The notes: generated from the letters alone by a model not told the origin. A DNA stretch of 64,000 nucleotides from Tethya wilhelma (GCA_964030475.1 CAXIPT010000001.1:20499672-20563671); one strand, 5' to 3'. Numbered from the stretch's first letter, positions 50,858 through 63,553 are shown. Program-made: numbers and translations.

Positions 50858-50865
50858 ATAAAAGA
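50858..50865 (+). promoter_or_regulatory. TATA box of the Ig-domain gene
   Basis: TATAAAAG, 134 bp before the first ATG at 50992; predicted start site near 50890. It is the same eight-base TATA as the nested secreted gene at 12663. Confidence 0.6.
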
Positions 50866-50991
50866 GACTCGCATCAGTTTAAATTTATCGTTCAACAACT
50901 GCAGTGGTGAATTGGAGTATGAAATTATAGCTCAAATTGGTGGTCAATATCAAGTGATTCAAGTATAATATAAGCATAATATACTGAGCTA

Positions 50992-51797
50992 ATGTTAATG
51001 GATTCAGTCATGAAGGAACTCAAATCAAAACAGTTTCACAAGAATAATGACTGGACAACATCTTTTAGGATGATTGTTGGAGTGGTGGTTAGTATGAGCA
51101 TTATTATTCATCCTACCAATTCTCAAATTAGTGATTGTCGATATAGGTGGGTTCAACAGCCTCCACCTGATCTTACGTGCAATCCTTATCTGAACAACGA
51201 ACTACTACTTGAGTGTAAAGTGGAGTCTGTTATAAGTGAACCTGATATAACATTCCAATGGCTCTTTCGAACAACCTCAGGTGTAGTGGGTACAACCATC
51301 CTCCCCAGCAATTTTGCCAAGTACTCTATAACACAGACCCGTCAGGGAACAACAGCTCAGCCACGCTATGTCAGTCAACTTACAGTCCTCAACTTGAATC
51401 TAGCGGATGCAGGACTGTACTCTTGCCAGATCATGTTCGCTAACAACTCTGTGCTGGATCCTTCTCCAGAATTCACACTTCATGGGCCAGATATATTCAA
51501 TGCACTGGGATTCAGACAGTGCTCTCAATTCACTCCCCAGTTTCGTAGAATTGCCGACTGTGCTCTATTCACTGGGACTACAGTACCACCACCGACTAAT
51601 TCACCTGGATCTTCATCATCCTCTAGCCCACCAAACAATGGCGGTGGTGGTGGTGGTACCAGTTTGGGCATTGAAGCCATTGCCATCATTACTGCAATAA
51701 GTATAGTCATTTTCATTGTCATTGTTGTTGCACTGCTGTGTATATTCATGTGTATTTGTAACCAAGTGTTTAATATCTGTAAGTTCTTTTCTTGAAT
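50992..51797 (+). CDS. Ig-domain type I membrane protein
   Basis: Up to 267 residues in one open frame. The signal peptide probably starts at Met27 (51070; MIVGVVVSMSIII), which gives about 241 residues; the upstream ATG at 50992 would add a polar extension. One Ig-like domain follows: LLLECKVES (B-strand Cys), FQWLFR (core Trp) and DAGLYSCQIM (the D-x-G-x-Y-x-C motif). Then a Cys-containing stretch, a Pro/Ser/Gly stalk (PPPTNSPGSSSSSSPPNNGG) and a transmembrane helix (IVIFIVIVVALLCIFMCIC) with almost no cytoplasmic tail. ATATCT/GTAAGT at 51779 is a good splice donor, so a short alternative tail from 51780-52030 is possible. The exact family is unknown. It lies between TIKI and the convertase, same strand. 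Confidence 0.75.
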
Positions 51798-52049
51798 AAC
51801 CAACATTTATTTTATGCTGTTGTGGTACTGTAATATTAATATTAGACTAACAAAGTTAAGTCGATATTCAAAACAACAACATACAAAAACAGTCTTACAA
51901 AGATCATGGCATGTTAATCATATAAAGCTGGTAGACATTCTTTAGTAGGCCTTCATCTGCAACCTAGTTACAGCGAGATTCGTGGGGAAGATTCTGAGCA
52001 TGCGCAAATCCCTCATGGAGGGAAAACACCGGCATGGCTCGATCACATT

Positions 52050-55000
52050 ATGGCGATTTTAGCACTATACAAGTGTGCCTGCTTCACGTTTCTCGTAGCA
52101 ATTCTAGCTAGCTGCAAACACACACTTGCTTATCGTCAAGATGAACACCGTAATAGTATCTCTGCGTCGCGGATTTATAGCCTTGATCACTTGACCTCTC
52201 CAGAGTTCAGCAGTGACTGGGCTGTGGAAGTGACTGGAGAATCATCAGTAGCCGACCAGATAGCAGAACAACATGGATTTATCAACCTTGGCCAAGTAAG
52301 TGAATTAGATATGGAAACTTGCAAACTATAACTGGAGAGTTCTATCAAAATCGGTTTTTCAGTCGTTGTTCAGTTCCGGACTTGTNTTCCCCCTTTCTCT
52401 CACTTTCATCTATTCACACATGATATGTAAAGACAGATGTTGTATATTTTATGCTTTGTACATAATTGCATACAGATTGGCAACTTGGAAAACTTCTACC
52501 ACTTTAAACTAATAATTGAAACCACCGACAACGATGATGCCCTTAGGCCAGGTCCAGCTGGTACTGCACATCATCAAGTAACAGTGTTAAGATCAGTTGG
52601 TGCCATGAGAGTAGTTCCAGAGCAACCTCACCTTACTCAGCAACTAAAGCAGAGAGAAGAGGTAAGAAACCTCAATTCATTGCCATGGGTACACATCAAC
52701 CAACATCAAAATGATGATATTAACTTATTTTATCAAATCGACGGATTCATTTTTCAATAGGTTGGATTTGTTGAGCAGCAGCTTATCACAAGGCATTCAA
52801 GAATGGACATTTATTCAATTCCAACTGATCCTTATTGGTCAGATCAATGGTCAATGGTAAGTTCTACATTTCTTACACATGTACATGGCATTGCATCATA
52901 GATAATATACTCCGGCTATAGTATATTATCTATGATTGCATGGTTGACTACATAATTGTTTGTTGTTGTTTTGCTTTTTTCCCTCTGCATGTGTATATTA
53001 TTATAATATATATACTAGTTGAATGATGGTCAACTTGGCAGTCCAAGAGGGAAAGACATCAATGTTGAGCCAGTGTGGATGCAAGGTGTCACTGGTAGAG
53101 GTGTTGTAGTGGCCTTAATGGATAATGGTACAAAATTATATTTGCACCAGTAATAATCACTTATCACTATCCATGTGCATGCTGTTTGGTTTTAATGGCA
53201 TAGCAATCAGTTATGTTATGACAGTTGTATCATAGATAGCCTCTATTATCTATGGTTGTGTTCAATCTTTAATCAATCGTTATTCTGTGGTTGTAGGTTT
53301 GGAACACAAACATCCTGACTTATCGGCTAATTATGTACGTAAGCTAATGGATGCATTAGTAGCAACATACCTACTTTTATGTGTGGGTATAGTACACAGC
53401 ATGCACAGTGTAATGACAATTGCAGCTGGGCACTAGATAGGATCGCGATATATTGTGTGATGCACATGTGTATATAGGATTGGTACCATGGTTCATTTAT
53501 TGGTGAATGCTGTGCATGTGTTAAAGTTTGAACCCCACCTTCTGTATGTTTGTACAGCCATAGACAAATCACATTAATGTGGTCTGGTTTAGAAGCCATT
53601 GTTATCATGGTGTGGTACAGGAGCTATATAGGTTGTTTCCCAAAAGGTTGGTAGCTTGGTAATCATATCAAGAGTATTCAATATCTTCTGAGACTTGATT
53701 GAGAAGAGTACATCCAATGCATAGCAATGCAAGCCAAAGTACTGCTCACTGAAGCTGCCACTCAACAAAATTTTATTTTTATAAATTATTGTACTTATAT
53801 ATGTGTATGTCCATATCATTTATATGATCCCTCCAATTAATTTTATAAAAGTTATTCTACAACATCACAGGATCCTGCTGCCAGCTGGGACTTTATTCAC
53901 AATGACAGAGACCCAACTCCTGACATCTACTCTGGACCTGATCCAGACATCCATGGCACTAATACTGCAGGCCAAGTGGCAATGATCAGGGACAACGATC
54001 ACTGCGGAGTGGGTATAGCTCACGAGAGCCACGTTGGGGGACTGAAGATCAACTTCACTCACCTGACCGACCTCATTGAAGCTAGCTCCTTCGGACACAA
54101 TCACAATCATGTGGATGTTCACAGCAACAGTTGGGGACCATTGCCCTACGGATTTTACATCAAGGGGCCGCAGACGCTGGCTCGTAAAGCATTGGAAACG
54201 GGAGCCACTCAGGTTTGGTTTCCGATCTAGAAACAGTTATTAATGTATATTAATATCTTATTCATGAACTTTGGCAGTTGATTATAATTACATCATTTAC
54301 TCGTTATTACAGGGGCGAAATGGAAAAGGGGTAATCTACACATTTGCTGGTGGAAATGGAGGTCTAAATCATGATTCTTGTGCTGCCGATGGTTATGCTT
54401 CGAGCATCTACACCATAGCAGTTGGATCTGCGGACCAGAGTGGAAGACAAGCGTTCTATGATGAACAGTGCTCGGCTAAAATGGTGGTGACCTTTGCCTA
54501 TAACTCTCTGCCCTTTATAGATCCTGCAGAGATTATGCAGATTGTAAGTGTAAACTTGATATGTAGCTATAGCGATTGGTTTCCAAGCAGAAGCATTTCT
54601 GTTCAGCCATTTCATTATTCCTCAATTGCCTGAGTGACAGCCAGACTTCATAATACAAACTAGGCTTTTTCCCTCCCTATTGCAGATCAGAGGTAGGCCT
54701 ATGTGGCTTGATAGACTACCTCATAACATTATACCAATTAACACCTGTCACATTTCACTGGGGTAGAAAAAAGGGTCTAGCTCGATAGACTAATACACAC
54801 ACTTGTTTATCTTCCTTTCGCCACAGACGACCACTACACTGAATGGAAATTGTACCCACTCCTTTACTGGAACAAGCTCCTCAACACCTCATGTGTCTGG
54901 CGTCATTGCTCTAGCACTACAGGCAAAGTATGTTAATGAATACAAAAAATACACTATAGTTATACAAGAGTTTATATAACCCTCCTCCTTGGCGGGTTAT

Positions 55001-56976
55001 GGACTCCTGATATAGCTTCATGCATTCTTTACATCATTATATAGGTACACTCTAAACTTCCATCCTGTTGCTCAGACGGTTAGTTCCTCTTTACCAACAG
55101 GCTTTGCATGACCATGCAGTGATTCATTCCCACAAATCACAACTCCCAGGCAGCAAAAACTAAATTGAGATAAAGATTTCCAGGAATAGTGCAAAGGTTC
55201 ACTATGCCTAAGTACCTGCATGTGGCATAACTGTTGGAGGAAATCAGGATCCAATGTTGAAACTCCTAATTAGTACACACCATGGTTTCTAGACAGCCTA
55301 ATTAAGATGAAACCGTTCCATGGTTTCTCTGCATGTTTGGTTAAATCTTACTTCCTAGAATGAAAGTTCAGGTTGAGTGGCTGGACCTGACATGTAGGAG
55401 GGCATAGTGGTGGTTGTGCAGCTTCTAGCACAAGCCTGGGTACTGACGTCACGGAAGTCGCCACTCTAAAATCCTACTTAGTACACATCATAGTTTCTAA
55501 CCTTGGTCATTGATTAAACAGTCCCAAAATGAAACTAAACTAATTATAATCTTATTTACACAGTTTCTCTTGTCATTAATCTTATTTCCACAGTCCCAAT
55601 CTCTCTTGGAGAGATGTCCAGTATCTTGTGGTCTACACCTCAAACCCTCACTCTCTCATCAATGGGAATTGGTCTACCAATGGGCGTGGTCTTAACGTAT
55701 CGCACAAGTTTGGATTTGGAGCTCTCGATGCCGAGGCTTTTGTCACAAGAGCAAGACGATGGATTAGTGTACCCCAACAGCAAACAAAACATGTCAACCC
55801 AGCAGAATCTTCACAAAAGTACGTAAGGAAAATTCAAAAGTAGTGATGTCTGTACCATCAGCAGTTAACCATTATAGGCAGATCGATAACTGCTTAATTG
55901 TTTCACCAAAATCGTATATTATCCTTGCCTCATACCCAGGCTCTCTCCTTGACCTTTCACTCCTTCACTCCTTTTTTTTTCAAGGAGAGAGGGGCCTGGG
56001 TATGCAAGGCTAGTTTTACTGGCAATTTTAATTACACATAATACGTAAGGTAGGCAGGGAGCCTGCGATGTAAGGCATAGGTGGCCGGGGATCGAGCCTG
56101 GGAACAAGGCTGTACTATCATTAATCTTCTTTACACTGCAGTGCCATTGTCCATGATTGGAGTACAATGTTTGATGTCTCCACCAACCAGATCTCCTTCC
56201 TCGAGCACGTCGTCATGACCCTTGACCTCACTGTGAGTCACACCCTGGACGAATCCATCGACTACAAATACATTGAGGACAACATAGGCAACTATGAAGG
56301 CAACTACACTGCACTGTGTGAAGAGGTACTAAAGTTGGGATATCCAAAACGAGGCGATATTCAAATCATACTCATTTCACCACACGGAACTCGCTCCATT
56401 CTGCTTCCCTATCGCAAATACGACATCATTAACGAACAGGGGTACCCCGATTGGCCCTTTATGTCCGTCTTCCACTGGGGAGAGACACCAAATGGACGCT
56501 GGACACTTAGCATCTCATACAAAGGCTCCAGCGGAAGCATCACAGCTAGCAGCATCAAACTCACGCTCTATGGTACGAAAGAGACTCCTAAAGCAGTCAG
56601 CAACATTCCACAAACTTGCCACCCGGCCTGCAAGAGGGGCTGCTCTGGACCAACCTCTCTCGATTGTGATGCATGTAGGGAATATCGCATCTCATCGACA
56701 CTCGATTGCGTCTCGAGTTGTCCCAATGAGACGATCAATGTCCACAATGGCTACTGTCTCGACGGTGCCACTCCGACTTCAGTACCGAAAGAACACGTGG
56801 TCGATACCAATAGGATAGTAGTGGCTACGATTGCTGGAGGAGGAACGCTGCTGTTTGTTGTTGTAGTTTGTCTCGTATGTTGTGCGTGCGTCGTGGCGTG
56901 GCGTCGGGAAAAGCGTTCTCAAGCCCAGGGATTTGTTCAACTAGACAGCGACAGTTCAAGCCCCGTCACAGTGTGA
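52050..56976 (+). CDS. PCSK: Furin/kexin-type proprotein convertase
   Basis: Ten exons: 52050-52295, 52476-52661, 52761-52856, 53019-53127, 53297-53334, 53871-54212, 54313-54543, 54827-54927, 55594-55818, 56142-56976. All phases agree and give 802 residues. Order: signal peptide (FTFLVAILASC); prodomain with a likely autocleavage site ITRHSR/MDIYS; S8 catalytic domain with Asp in VVVALMDNG, His in DIHGTNTAG, oxyanion Asn in FAGGNGG and Ser in GTSSSTPHVSG; P domain (HDWSTMF .. TLSISYKGSSGS); a Cys-rich furin-like repeat (CHPACKRGCSG..CDAC..CVSSC); a transmembrane helix (GTLLFVVVVCLVCCACVVA) and a short tail with an acidic-serine cluster (DSDSSS). It would cleave secreted precursors after basic sites in the Golgi/TGN. 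The second Asp of the usual DDG is Asn here. The gene ends 327 bp from the GAK stop. Confidence 0.93.
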
Positions 56977-57060
56977 GATACAGAGGTTATTGGGGACTCA
57001 AAACATCAAAACCAATAGTACATGAACACAATAATTTACATAATCATTTCTTTCTATTCA

Positions 57061-57066
57061 AATAAA
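57061..57066 (+). terminator. Polyadenylation signal of the convertase gene
   Basis: AATAAAATAAA, 84 bases after the TGA stop, inside the 327-bp interval shared with the convergent GAK gene. Confidence 0.6.
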
Positions 57067-57303
57067 ATAAATGACTCTCTTTTTTTTGCAGTAAGTTTCT
57101 GTGCACTTAAATAATAATAGAACTACTATTATATTATTATCAGTGTTAAAGATGAGATACAAAACATTATTTTTATAAGCTGCTTTGCGTGCAGTCACAT
57201 AAATCCATGGATCAAAACTCAAAATAGAACAAATTGGGCTAAATATGAAAGAAAAAAACAACCCTACTACTTGTATGTGGATGTGTGGGTATGGGTTGGT
57301 GTT

Positions 57304-58208
57304 CTAGAAGAGTGGCTTAGAGCCACTCTCTTCAAACCTTGCATAAGCATCGTTGAGTTCATCAAAGATTGCTCTGGCCAATCTCTCGTGGTCTGTGTCT
57401 TGAGCCTACAAGGATCACCATGGAGATTTTTGTTTATGTGGTTACTACAAATGCAGGAAATTGACTATAGGATGCTGGGTTACTTACCTTATCTGGATGG
57501 ACTGACAGGCAAGCTTTCCTATAAAACTTCTTGACCTACAGATGTAGACAAAGACATGTAACCCAATGTCTTCATAACAACACAAATTAATGTAGATTGG
57601 GAGGGTAAGAGAATAGAACCACTCTAGAGCTGATATCTAATGAAATGCACACACACTATACAATTATGTACAGTGTAGCCTCGTTACCAGGCCTTGTACC
57701 CCTGCGTTTAATTCTTAAACTTGTGGTAGGCCTGGTAAAACTTATCATGTGATTGACGTCACAAACATGTATAGCAGCTGCTAGGAAAAATGGCTGAGAC
57801 TGAATCTAAAGTTTTTGTCATCAAAAACAGGCATAGCCAAGCCTGTTCATCATAGTTTTTGTTCATCCGTAGCTTACATTTAAGATTGACTAGGGACTGG
57901 CAGACAGTTTTTGTGAAGAACTGCTTCGAAAATGAACAAAAAAATTAAACCGCACAGGGTAGGCCTGGGTACGAGGCTACAAATTATGCACACTAGCCTA
58001 ATTTCCAGGCTTTCTCTCTTTGATGAAGAGTGTCTGGAAAGAAGGCTAATGTATCTCTGCACCATGGTAACTATCTCACCTGATCAGGTTGGACCAGCTG
58101 GTGCATCCCGACCTCCTTCCACCGTGTCTCTCCCTCCCAGAGGATCTCGTGGAGGGAACCCAACAAGGCCCGGATGTTCCTCTCCTTACGATCGGCCCAC
58201 GCTGCGAC

Positions 58209-58248
<40 letters not shown>

Positions 58249-61200
58249 CATGGAATATTAATGAATGTGATGGCTAGTTTCAATGTACAACACATGTAGC
58301 CTAAAAAAACAACAACTTATAAACAAACAAAGCTCAATTTTCAATTTTCATTTAGACATGTACATGTATGTGTACCTTTGCACTATCAGGATCGAGTGCC
58401 TTTTCAATGGAGTCCTTTGCCTTCATATCCTTGAGGCTCTTAGGGTCTGTGTTCTTCTTGGGGTTGAAACGAGGCCCAAGAAGATCACTGAAGTCATCTT
58501 CTTTAGGTTTGGGTCTAACACCTGTGAATGTGAACATACAATAGTACATACAGTATATACATATAGCACAAAAATTTGGCGGATTATAATAATTATTGGC
58601 AGATTGGTGGTTCAGTACGGATTACCAATATTAAATCCACCAAACAGTCATTTATGCGCAGCACATACAGAATACATGTATTGCTGCATGCACTACCACC
58701 AAAATAAAATCCTCCAATCATGAAACTTTTGACAATCCACCAAATTTTATTTCTGCCAATATTTTGTGCTGTATGGTAGGCACATAAAACCAAGCTTTCC
58801 CTAATTTCTCTTAGTTTTATAGAAGGACACACTCTTACCTGTTTTCGATCCAGTCGTACTAGGTCCTATGACGGGATTATAATTCGGCGACTGTGCTCTC
58901 TGAAATACAGAATTTGGCCCAAATGTGGGTCCCATTCCCATTCTCGACTGCTTCGGTGCTTGTGCTTGTGGTTTTGGCGGCTGTGACGTGGAAGGTCCAG
59001 AATTCGAAGGATGCCGCATGTAATATGGCTGGTACGCAGTGTTTGCAACGGGCGGCTTGCTGTTGGCCTGCGATGGAGGCTGCCTGGTCGGTGAGGGCCG
59101 GTGAGCACCTTGGGGGTTAGACCCTGTCATTTGCTTCAAATTAAACTGAGCAAAGGGATCGCCTGATGAGGAAGGTGAGATAGAAGCGGAGAGATTTCCC
59201 GTGGAACCGGAGTGTGCTGAGGACGGGGGATTGGGAGAACCGCTACGAGGGGTGGTACTCGTCGAAAAGGAACCACGATAAACATTTTGAGAAGTTCTAG
59301 CGGTTGAAGCCGACGAAGGGTTTGGTGCTAGGTTGTCAAACGCAGCGAGATTAGGCTGCGAGTGACTGAAATGCATTGGATTTTGAGGAGCACTCAAAGG
59401 ACGATTTAAATGCCCTCCTCCTCCCGCACTGCTACCGGTGGGGTGAGCATTGATGGTGGGCTGCTGGGATACGCCCGTCCGCATCGAGTGAGGAATGTGT
59501 AAAAGATTCTCAGGAGACGATACCCGTCGTGTGGGAACGTGCTGATCAAATGATGGTACCTGTGACGAAGAAGAAGAGGATACCGAGAAGAATCCGCCAA
59601 ATGGATCTTGAGCCGAAGTGGAAGATGTTGTTGAAGGAGCAGTGGGTTGTTTGCCGCTAGATTGACCGCTCGTGAAACTTGAGCCTGGTGATGTCGTGTC
59701 TGACATAAAGTCCAAAAGTCCCCCTCCGCTGTTGCCGCCGCCTGGAGCGCCCGTTGAGGCAGTGGTCCCGCTAGCTGAGCTCGAACTGGACTGGTTGAAT
59801 CCAAACGGGTCAAACTGGTTTGAGGAGGGCACTGTCGATTGTTGCTGCTGTTGATCTTGCTCCTTGTTTGATGTAGAACCCGATCCAAAACGCTCTGAAA
59901 ATGGTTCGGCACCGACCGCACGTACTTCAGACTGCAAATCTGAAACTTTCGAGTGTTCGTCCGAATCATCCAGTCCCAAAAGATTGCTCACTTCTTTGTC
60001 ATTTTTGCCGCTAAACTCTCCTCCATAGCTGGACGAGGAATTACCCCACGGATCGAAAGACTCAAAACTAGCAAAAGGATCGCCACCACCAGTGGATGGT
60101 TTAGAAGAAGAGGCTCCATTTGACGACCTATTTCCACTGGTCTGAAAGGGATCGACGTAGCCACTAGTACCAGAAGCTGGTGGTGGAGGAGCCGATACTG
60201 TCTCTTCGGATTCATCTTCCTCAGCGATGGTGAAATTGATGAGAGGCTGCGAAGGTACACCGCCTTGGTTGATTCTTGCCGAACCGTTTGGCTTACTCAT
60301 CTCTTGTGAAGTGCCACCCTCACTCTGAAAGGCACCAAAGTTGGCAAACATGGTGTCCAAGTCACCTCCACCGTGACCATGGCCACTGGCTGGCGTGGTC
60401 AGGAATGGATCTTCACCTTCTTCTTCAGAACTCGAATCCGATTCTTCATTCTCATCTTGGAATGGGACATAACCTGCTGACTCGGCAGTCTGTTGCTGCC
60501 AGTTCAGTTGAGAGAAGAAGTTCGACGAATTTGTTGTCGTTTCTTGAGCAGACGAAGGATTGGACGTGGTGCCAAGATTGAGGAGATTTCCCCCGGCACT
60601 GGTACTCTCCTCTTCCTCAGCGACGAACAGGTTGGCCGAGGGGTTTTGGATGACGGGGTGGACAGTGGAGGGGGGAGGGGTATCGGGAGAGAGGGGAGGG
60701 TCAGGGAGCTTACGGAACTGTACAGGGACTCTACCAGAGTCAAGGTCACCTGTGGGAGAAAATAGAGAGTAAATTACTTTTATAAATAGTACAGTTATAA
60801 TAATCATAATACATGTATGAAGAGAAATTGCTAGCCTACTGTAAGCATATATATATACATGGAAGTATAGAAAAGTACCACTAATCTTCTCATGCTAGGG
60901 AACATATCAGAGAGGTGTCCTTTACTGGTTCAACTTTGAAAATGCACAGACAATGTATGTAGGGACTATAAGCTATTATGGGTGTGCTCTGATTTGACAC
61001 CATGCTCTCTTAGTCTACCTAGTTGCTTTATGACTTCTTCTTGCTCTGTCTGGGAGTAGAAACAGGTGAGTGGCTTCTCTCGAGGGTAGGGAAGGTTCTG
61101 CCAGGAGGCGGCATTGAAGACCGCACCTTCTGCGTCCACGGTGTTCCACTCCACGTCCAGAGTGACCCTAAAGGGAGAGGGGAACTTCTCCAGCTTCTTC

Positions 61201-63553
61201 ACAGAAGACCCATCCAAATCATGTCTATGGGGGGAGAGAGATATTGTAGCATAATGATGGTGTATTTGTTTATAGTCTCAATTAGACCATTTTACTCTTT
61301 CCTTTCAGTAGTTGCTTCATGAGCAGGCAACTATTGACCATGCAAGAGAGAGCTCATATCAATTGAGACTACTGTATACTGTACACAGTCCGTACACTGT
61401 ATACTATATACTATATACAGTATACTGTACACTGTATACTGTATACTGCATACTGTATACTGCATACTGCATACTGTGTACTGCATACTGCAGACTGCGT
61501 ACTGCGCACTGCGTACTGCAGACTGCGCACTGCAGACTGCGCACTGCGCACTGCGTACTGCGCACTGCGTACTGCGTACTGCGCACTGCGTACTGCATAC
61601 TGCATACTGCATACTGTATACAGTATACTGTACACTATAACAACACACATACAGTGGACTACATGTACCTCTCCAACTCGAAGCAGTTGGTACCAGGGTC
61701 CAAGAATCCCGTGTGGACCTGAAACTGAAACATCCTCACTGCAGTCATACCCTGAGGCAAAACAACATAATGTATTACTAGTTGCTATAGATTTACAATA
61801 CACCAAACAGAAAGTGTGGAGTAAGTAACAAGCATACAGCTTGCAAACAACAACAAAATCATTAAAAATGTAGTGAGACTTTTTGCAATAAAATACATGT
61901 ACTTTACGTTACATCAAACCAGATGGACTTTAGTTGTACAGGAAAGAGCAAATTCACAAGCAGTATAATAGGGAAACAAAATCGGACCAAAAAATGAAAA
62001 CTAAATTGATTTTATTCTAGGTTGGAATCTATAGACTCAAGGTGTTGGGAATTCTGGTTGTATGAATTAACACCCTTGCCACAACCTAAAGTCCATCTGG
62101 TTTGAGAATGCCGCCGGAAGTGAAATAATGAGATTCATCTTTTTTACAGGACAAAATAGCTAACTCTTGACTGGTAAGGTGCAGCAAGCTGGAAAAGCAA
62201 CCAAAAGAACAGGGAGAACGAGCGCTTTCCAATGGTGCTTGAAATTTTGAAATTGGTTGGGTATTTAGAAAGTTATTCAATTTTTTCTACCAGCATTCTC
62301 AAACCAGATGGACTTTAGAGTTTAGAGCCCGGTCCAGTAACTCACCACTCCTGCCTTCCTGGCCACGGGGATGGCTCGGATGTGGTGGACCACCACCAGC
62401 AGGTTCCCCTGGAGACTGGCCCCCAGGGGGATGGCCATACCCCCGTCCTCAGAGTGGAAGCTGCGGATGGAGTCCATGGTCTCGCTGGTGGCCGAGGTGT
62501 AGATCCTTTCTCCCTCTTGGTAGATCTCAACGAATGGCTTACAACCAGTTCTAAAGGAGGAACAGAAGGTAGAGTGGAGGTACACTATATACTGAGAAAT
62601 TCAGTGATACAGTTCATAGCAGTTGACAAAACTAATACCAGACCATGCCAGGAGCTACAGAATGAGCAATACTATGTAAGCATCATGTGATGGGGAATTT
62701 TACTAGAAATTTCACTCATTTTGGAAAACTTAATTGTACTGGTACATCACAAACGTTCATAAGCTATAGTATGCAGATACTAAATTTCCGATTTCAATAC
62801 ACACAAACACCTGTACACACTAGCCTCGTTCCCTACCCCTTACTATGGTAGGTGGGTGAGCCTGGGAACGAGGCTATGTAGACACTTCACTTTATACATC
62901 TCCAATTTCAGCATGCATATGATAATAGAGCACCATACATCCCACGTACATACAAACAAAGAACAATAAGGGAAAATATGCACGCATTAGAAGAAGCCAC
63001 CTACATGTACAGTACGTACCTGATGGCATTAAACATTGGCACCGTACTACAGTGCATCATGTTGAGGATCATCCTGTTAGCGTGAGGTTTGACCGGCTTC
63101 TTCTGCACCAGCTCCACCATGTGCTGGAGATACCTGCAGCGGCAAGTTCTTGTTAAAATTACATTCCAATCATGTGACAGGGTAGGATTAGGATCTGATC
63201 AACCAATTCCAATATTTCAGCACTACTAAAATTTTTAACAATTTCATGTAGATTCTGTTGATGCCTATAACCACCCTTTCTCTGTGTTTGTCCCATACAT
63301 TATGCATTGTGACTGCATCAAAGTCAAGGGGTCAGATGAACACGAATAAACTCGAAACAGTAAATGCTATAGTCGGCAAAGATAGTCAAAAACTAAATGG
63401 TACGTACCTCATCTGTGATGGTGTGCCCATGAGAGGCGGGGCTTGAGGTGTTCTCTTCGTCCAGAACAGCTTGAGGGCCACTGCGGGGACCTTGACCAGC
63501 CCGACAAAGATGAGGTAGGCAGAGATGGCAATGGACGTCACAGAGCCACCGTC
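57304..63553 (-). CDS. GAK: Cyclin-G-associated kinase / auxilin, C-terminal part
   Basis: GAK/auxilin recruits Hsc70 to strip clathrin from vesicles. Minus-strand exons: 63408-63553, 63020-63133, 62346-62550, 61669-61751, 61019-61224, 58839-60749, 58376-58521, 58080-58208, 57488-57535, 57304-57405. Every junction is in phase, giving 1029 residues so far. Parts: PTEN-like region ([30 protein letters not shown]); C2 domain ([28 protein letters not shown]); one 1.9-kb exon of disordered sequence with six DPF motifs and one DPW (AP2 binding) and clathrin-box-like LLGLD; and the J domain ([34 protein letters not shown] with intact [18 protein letters not shown]). The 5' end, where GAK has its kinase, is beyond the right edge, so GAK and auxilin (DNAJC6) cannot be told apart. 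Confidence 0.92.
57675..57980. mobile_element. MITE with GTAGCCTCGT termini
   Basis: Left GTAGCCTCGTTACCAGGCCT and inverted right AGGCCTGGGTACGAGGCTAC, 306 bp, in a GAK intron. Related termini recur at 62821-62876 (TAGCCTCGTTCC .. GGGAACGAGGCTA), near 56093 (GAGCCTGGGAACAAGGCT) and near 50452 (GGACGAGGCTAGAG). Confidence 0.65.
58211..58247. repeat. (CA)n, on GAK's strand a (TG)n tract at a 3' splice site
   Basis: On the coding (minus) strand the TG repeat ends in TGTAG, the acceptor of the J-domain exon starting at 58208. Confidence 0.85.
61370..61639. repeat. Heptanucleotide array (YACTGYR)n in GAK intron
   Basis: About 35 tandem units of 7 bp (TACTGTA, TACTGCA, TACTGCG, CACTGCG, GACTGCG) in blocks: TA-rich units at both ends, CG-containing units in the middle. 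Because 7 is not a multiple of 3, the long open frames across it are repeats, not genes. Confidence 0.9.
62086..62318. mobile_element. 233-bp MITE with 26-bp perfect terminal inverted repeats
   Basis: CTAAAGTCCATCTGGTTTGA (continuing GAATGC) at 62086-62111 is the exact inverse of 62293-62318. A solo end (AAACCAGATGGACTTTAG) sits at about 61917. No ORF. It lies in a GAK intron. Confidence 0.8.
62821..62876. repeat. 56-bp hairpin of the AGCCTCGTTCCC family
   Basis: TAGCCTCGTTCCC and GGGAACGAGGCTA form a short inverted repeat around a TACC/GGTA-containing loop in a GAK intron; the termini match those of the 57675-57980 element. Confidence 0.7.

Noticed and set aside
58801..58838. Extension of the large GAK exon to the ORF stop
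   Set aside because: A donor at 58838 (ACAG/GTAAGA) joins in phase to the 58521 exon; the extra residues are intron read-through.
61312..61806. Long ORFs of Cys/Tyr-rich repeats on both strands
   Set aside because: All arise from the heptamer array; no splice-consistent exon except 61669-61751 of GAK.
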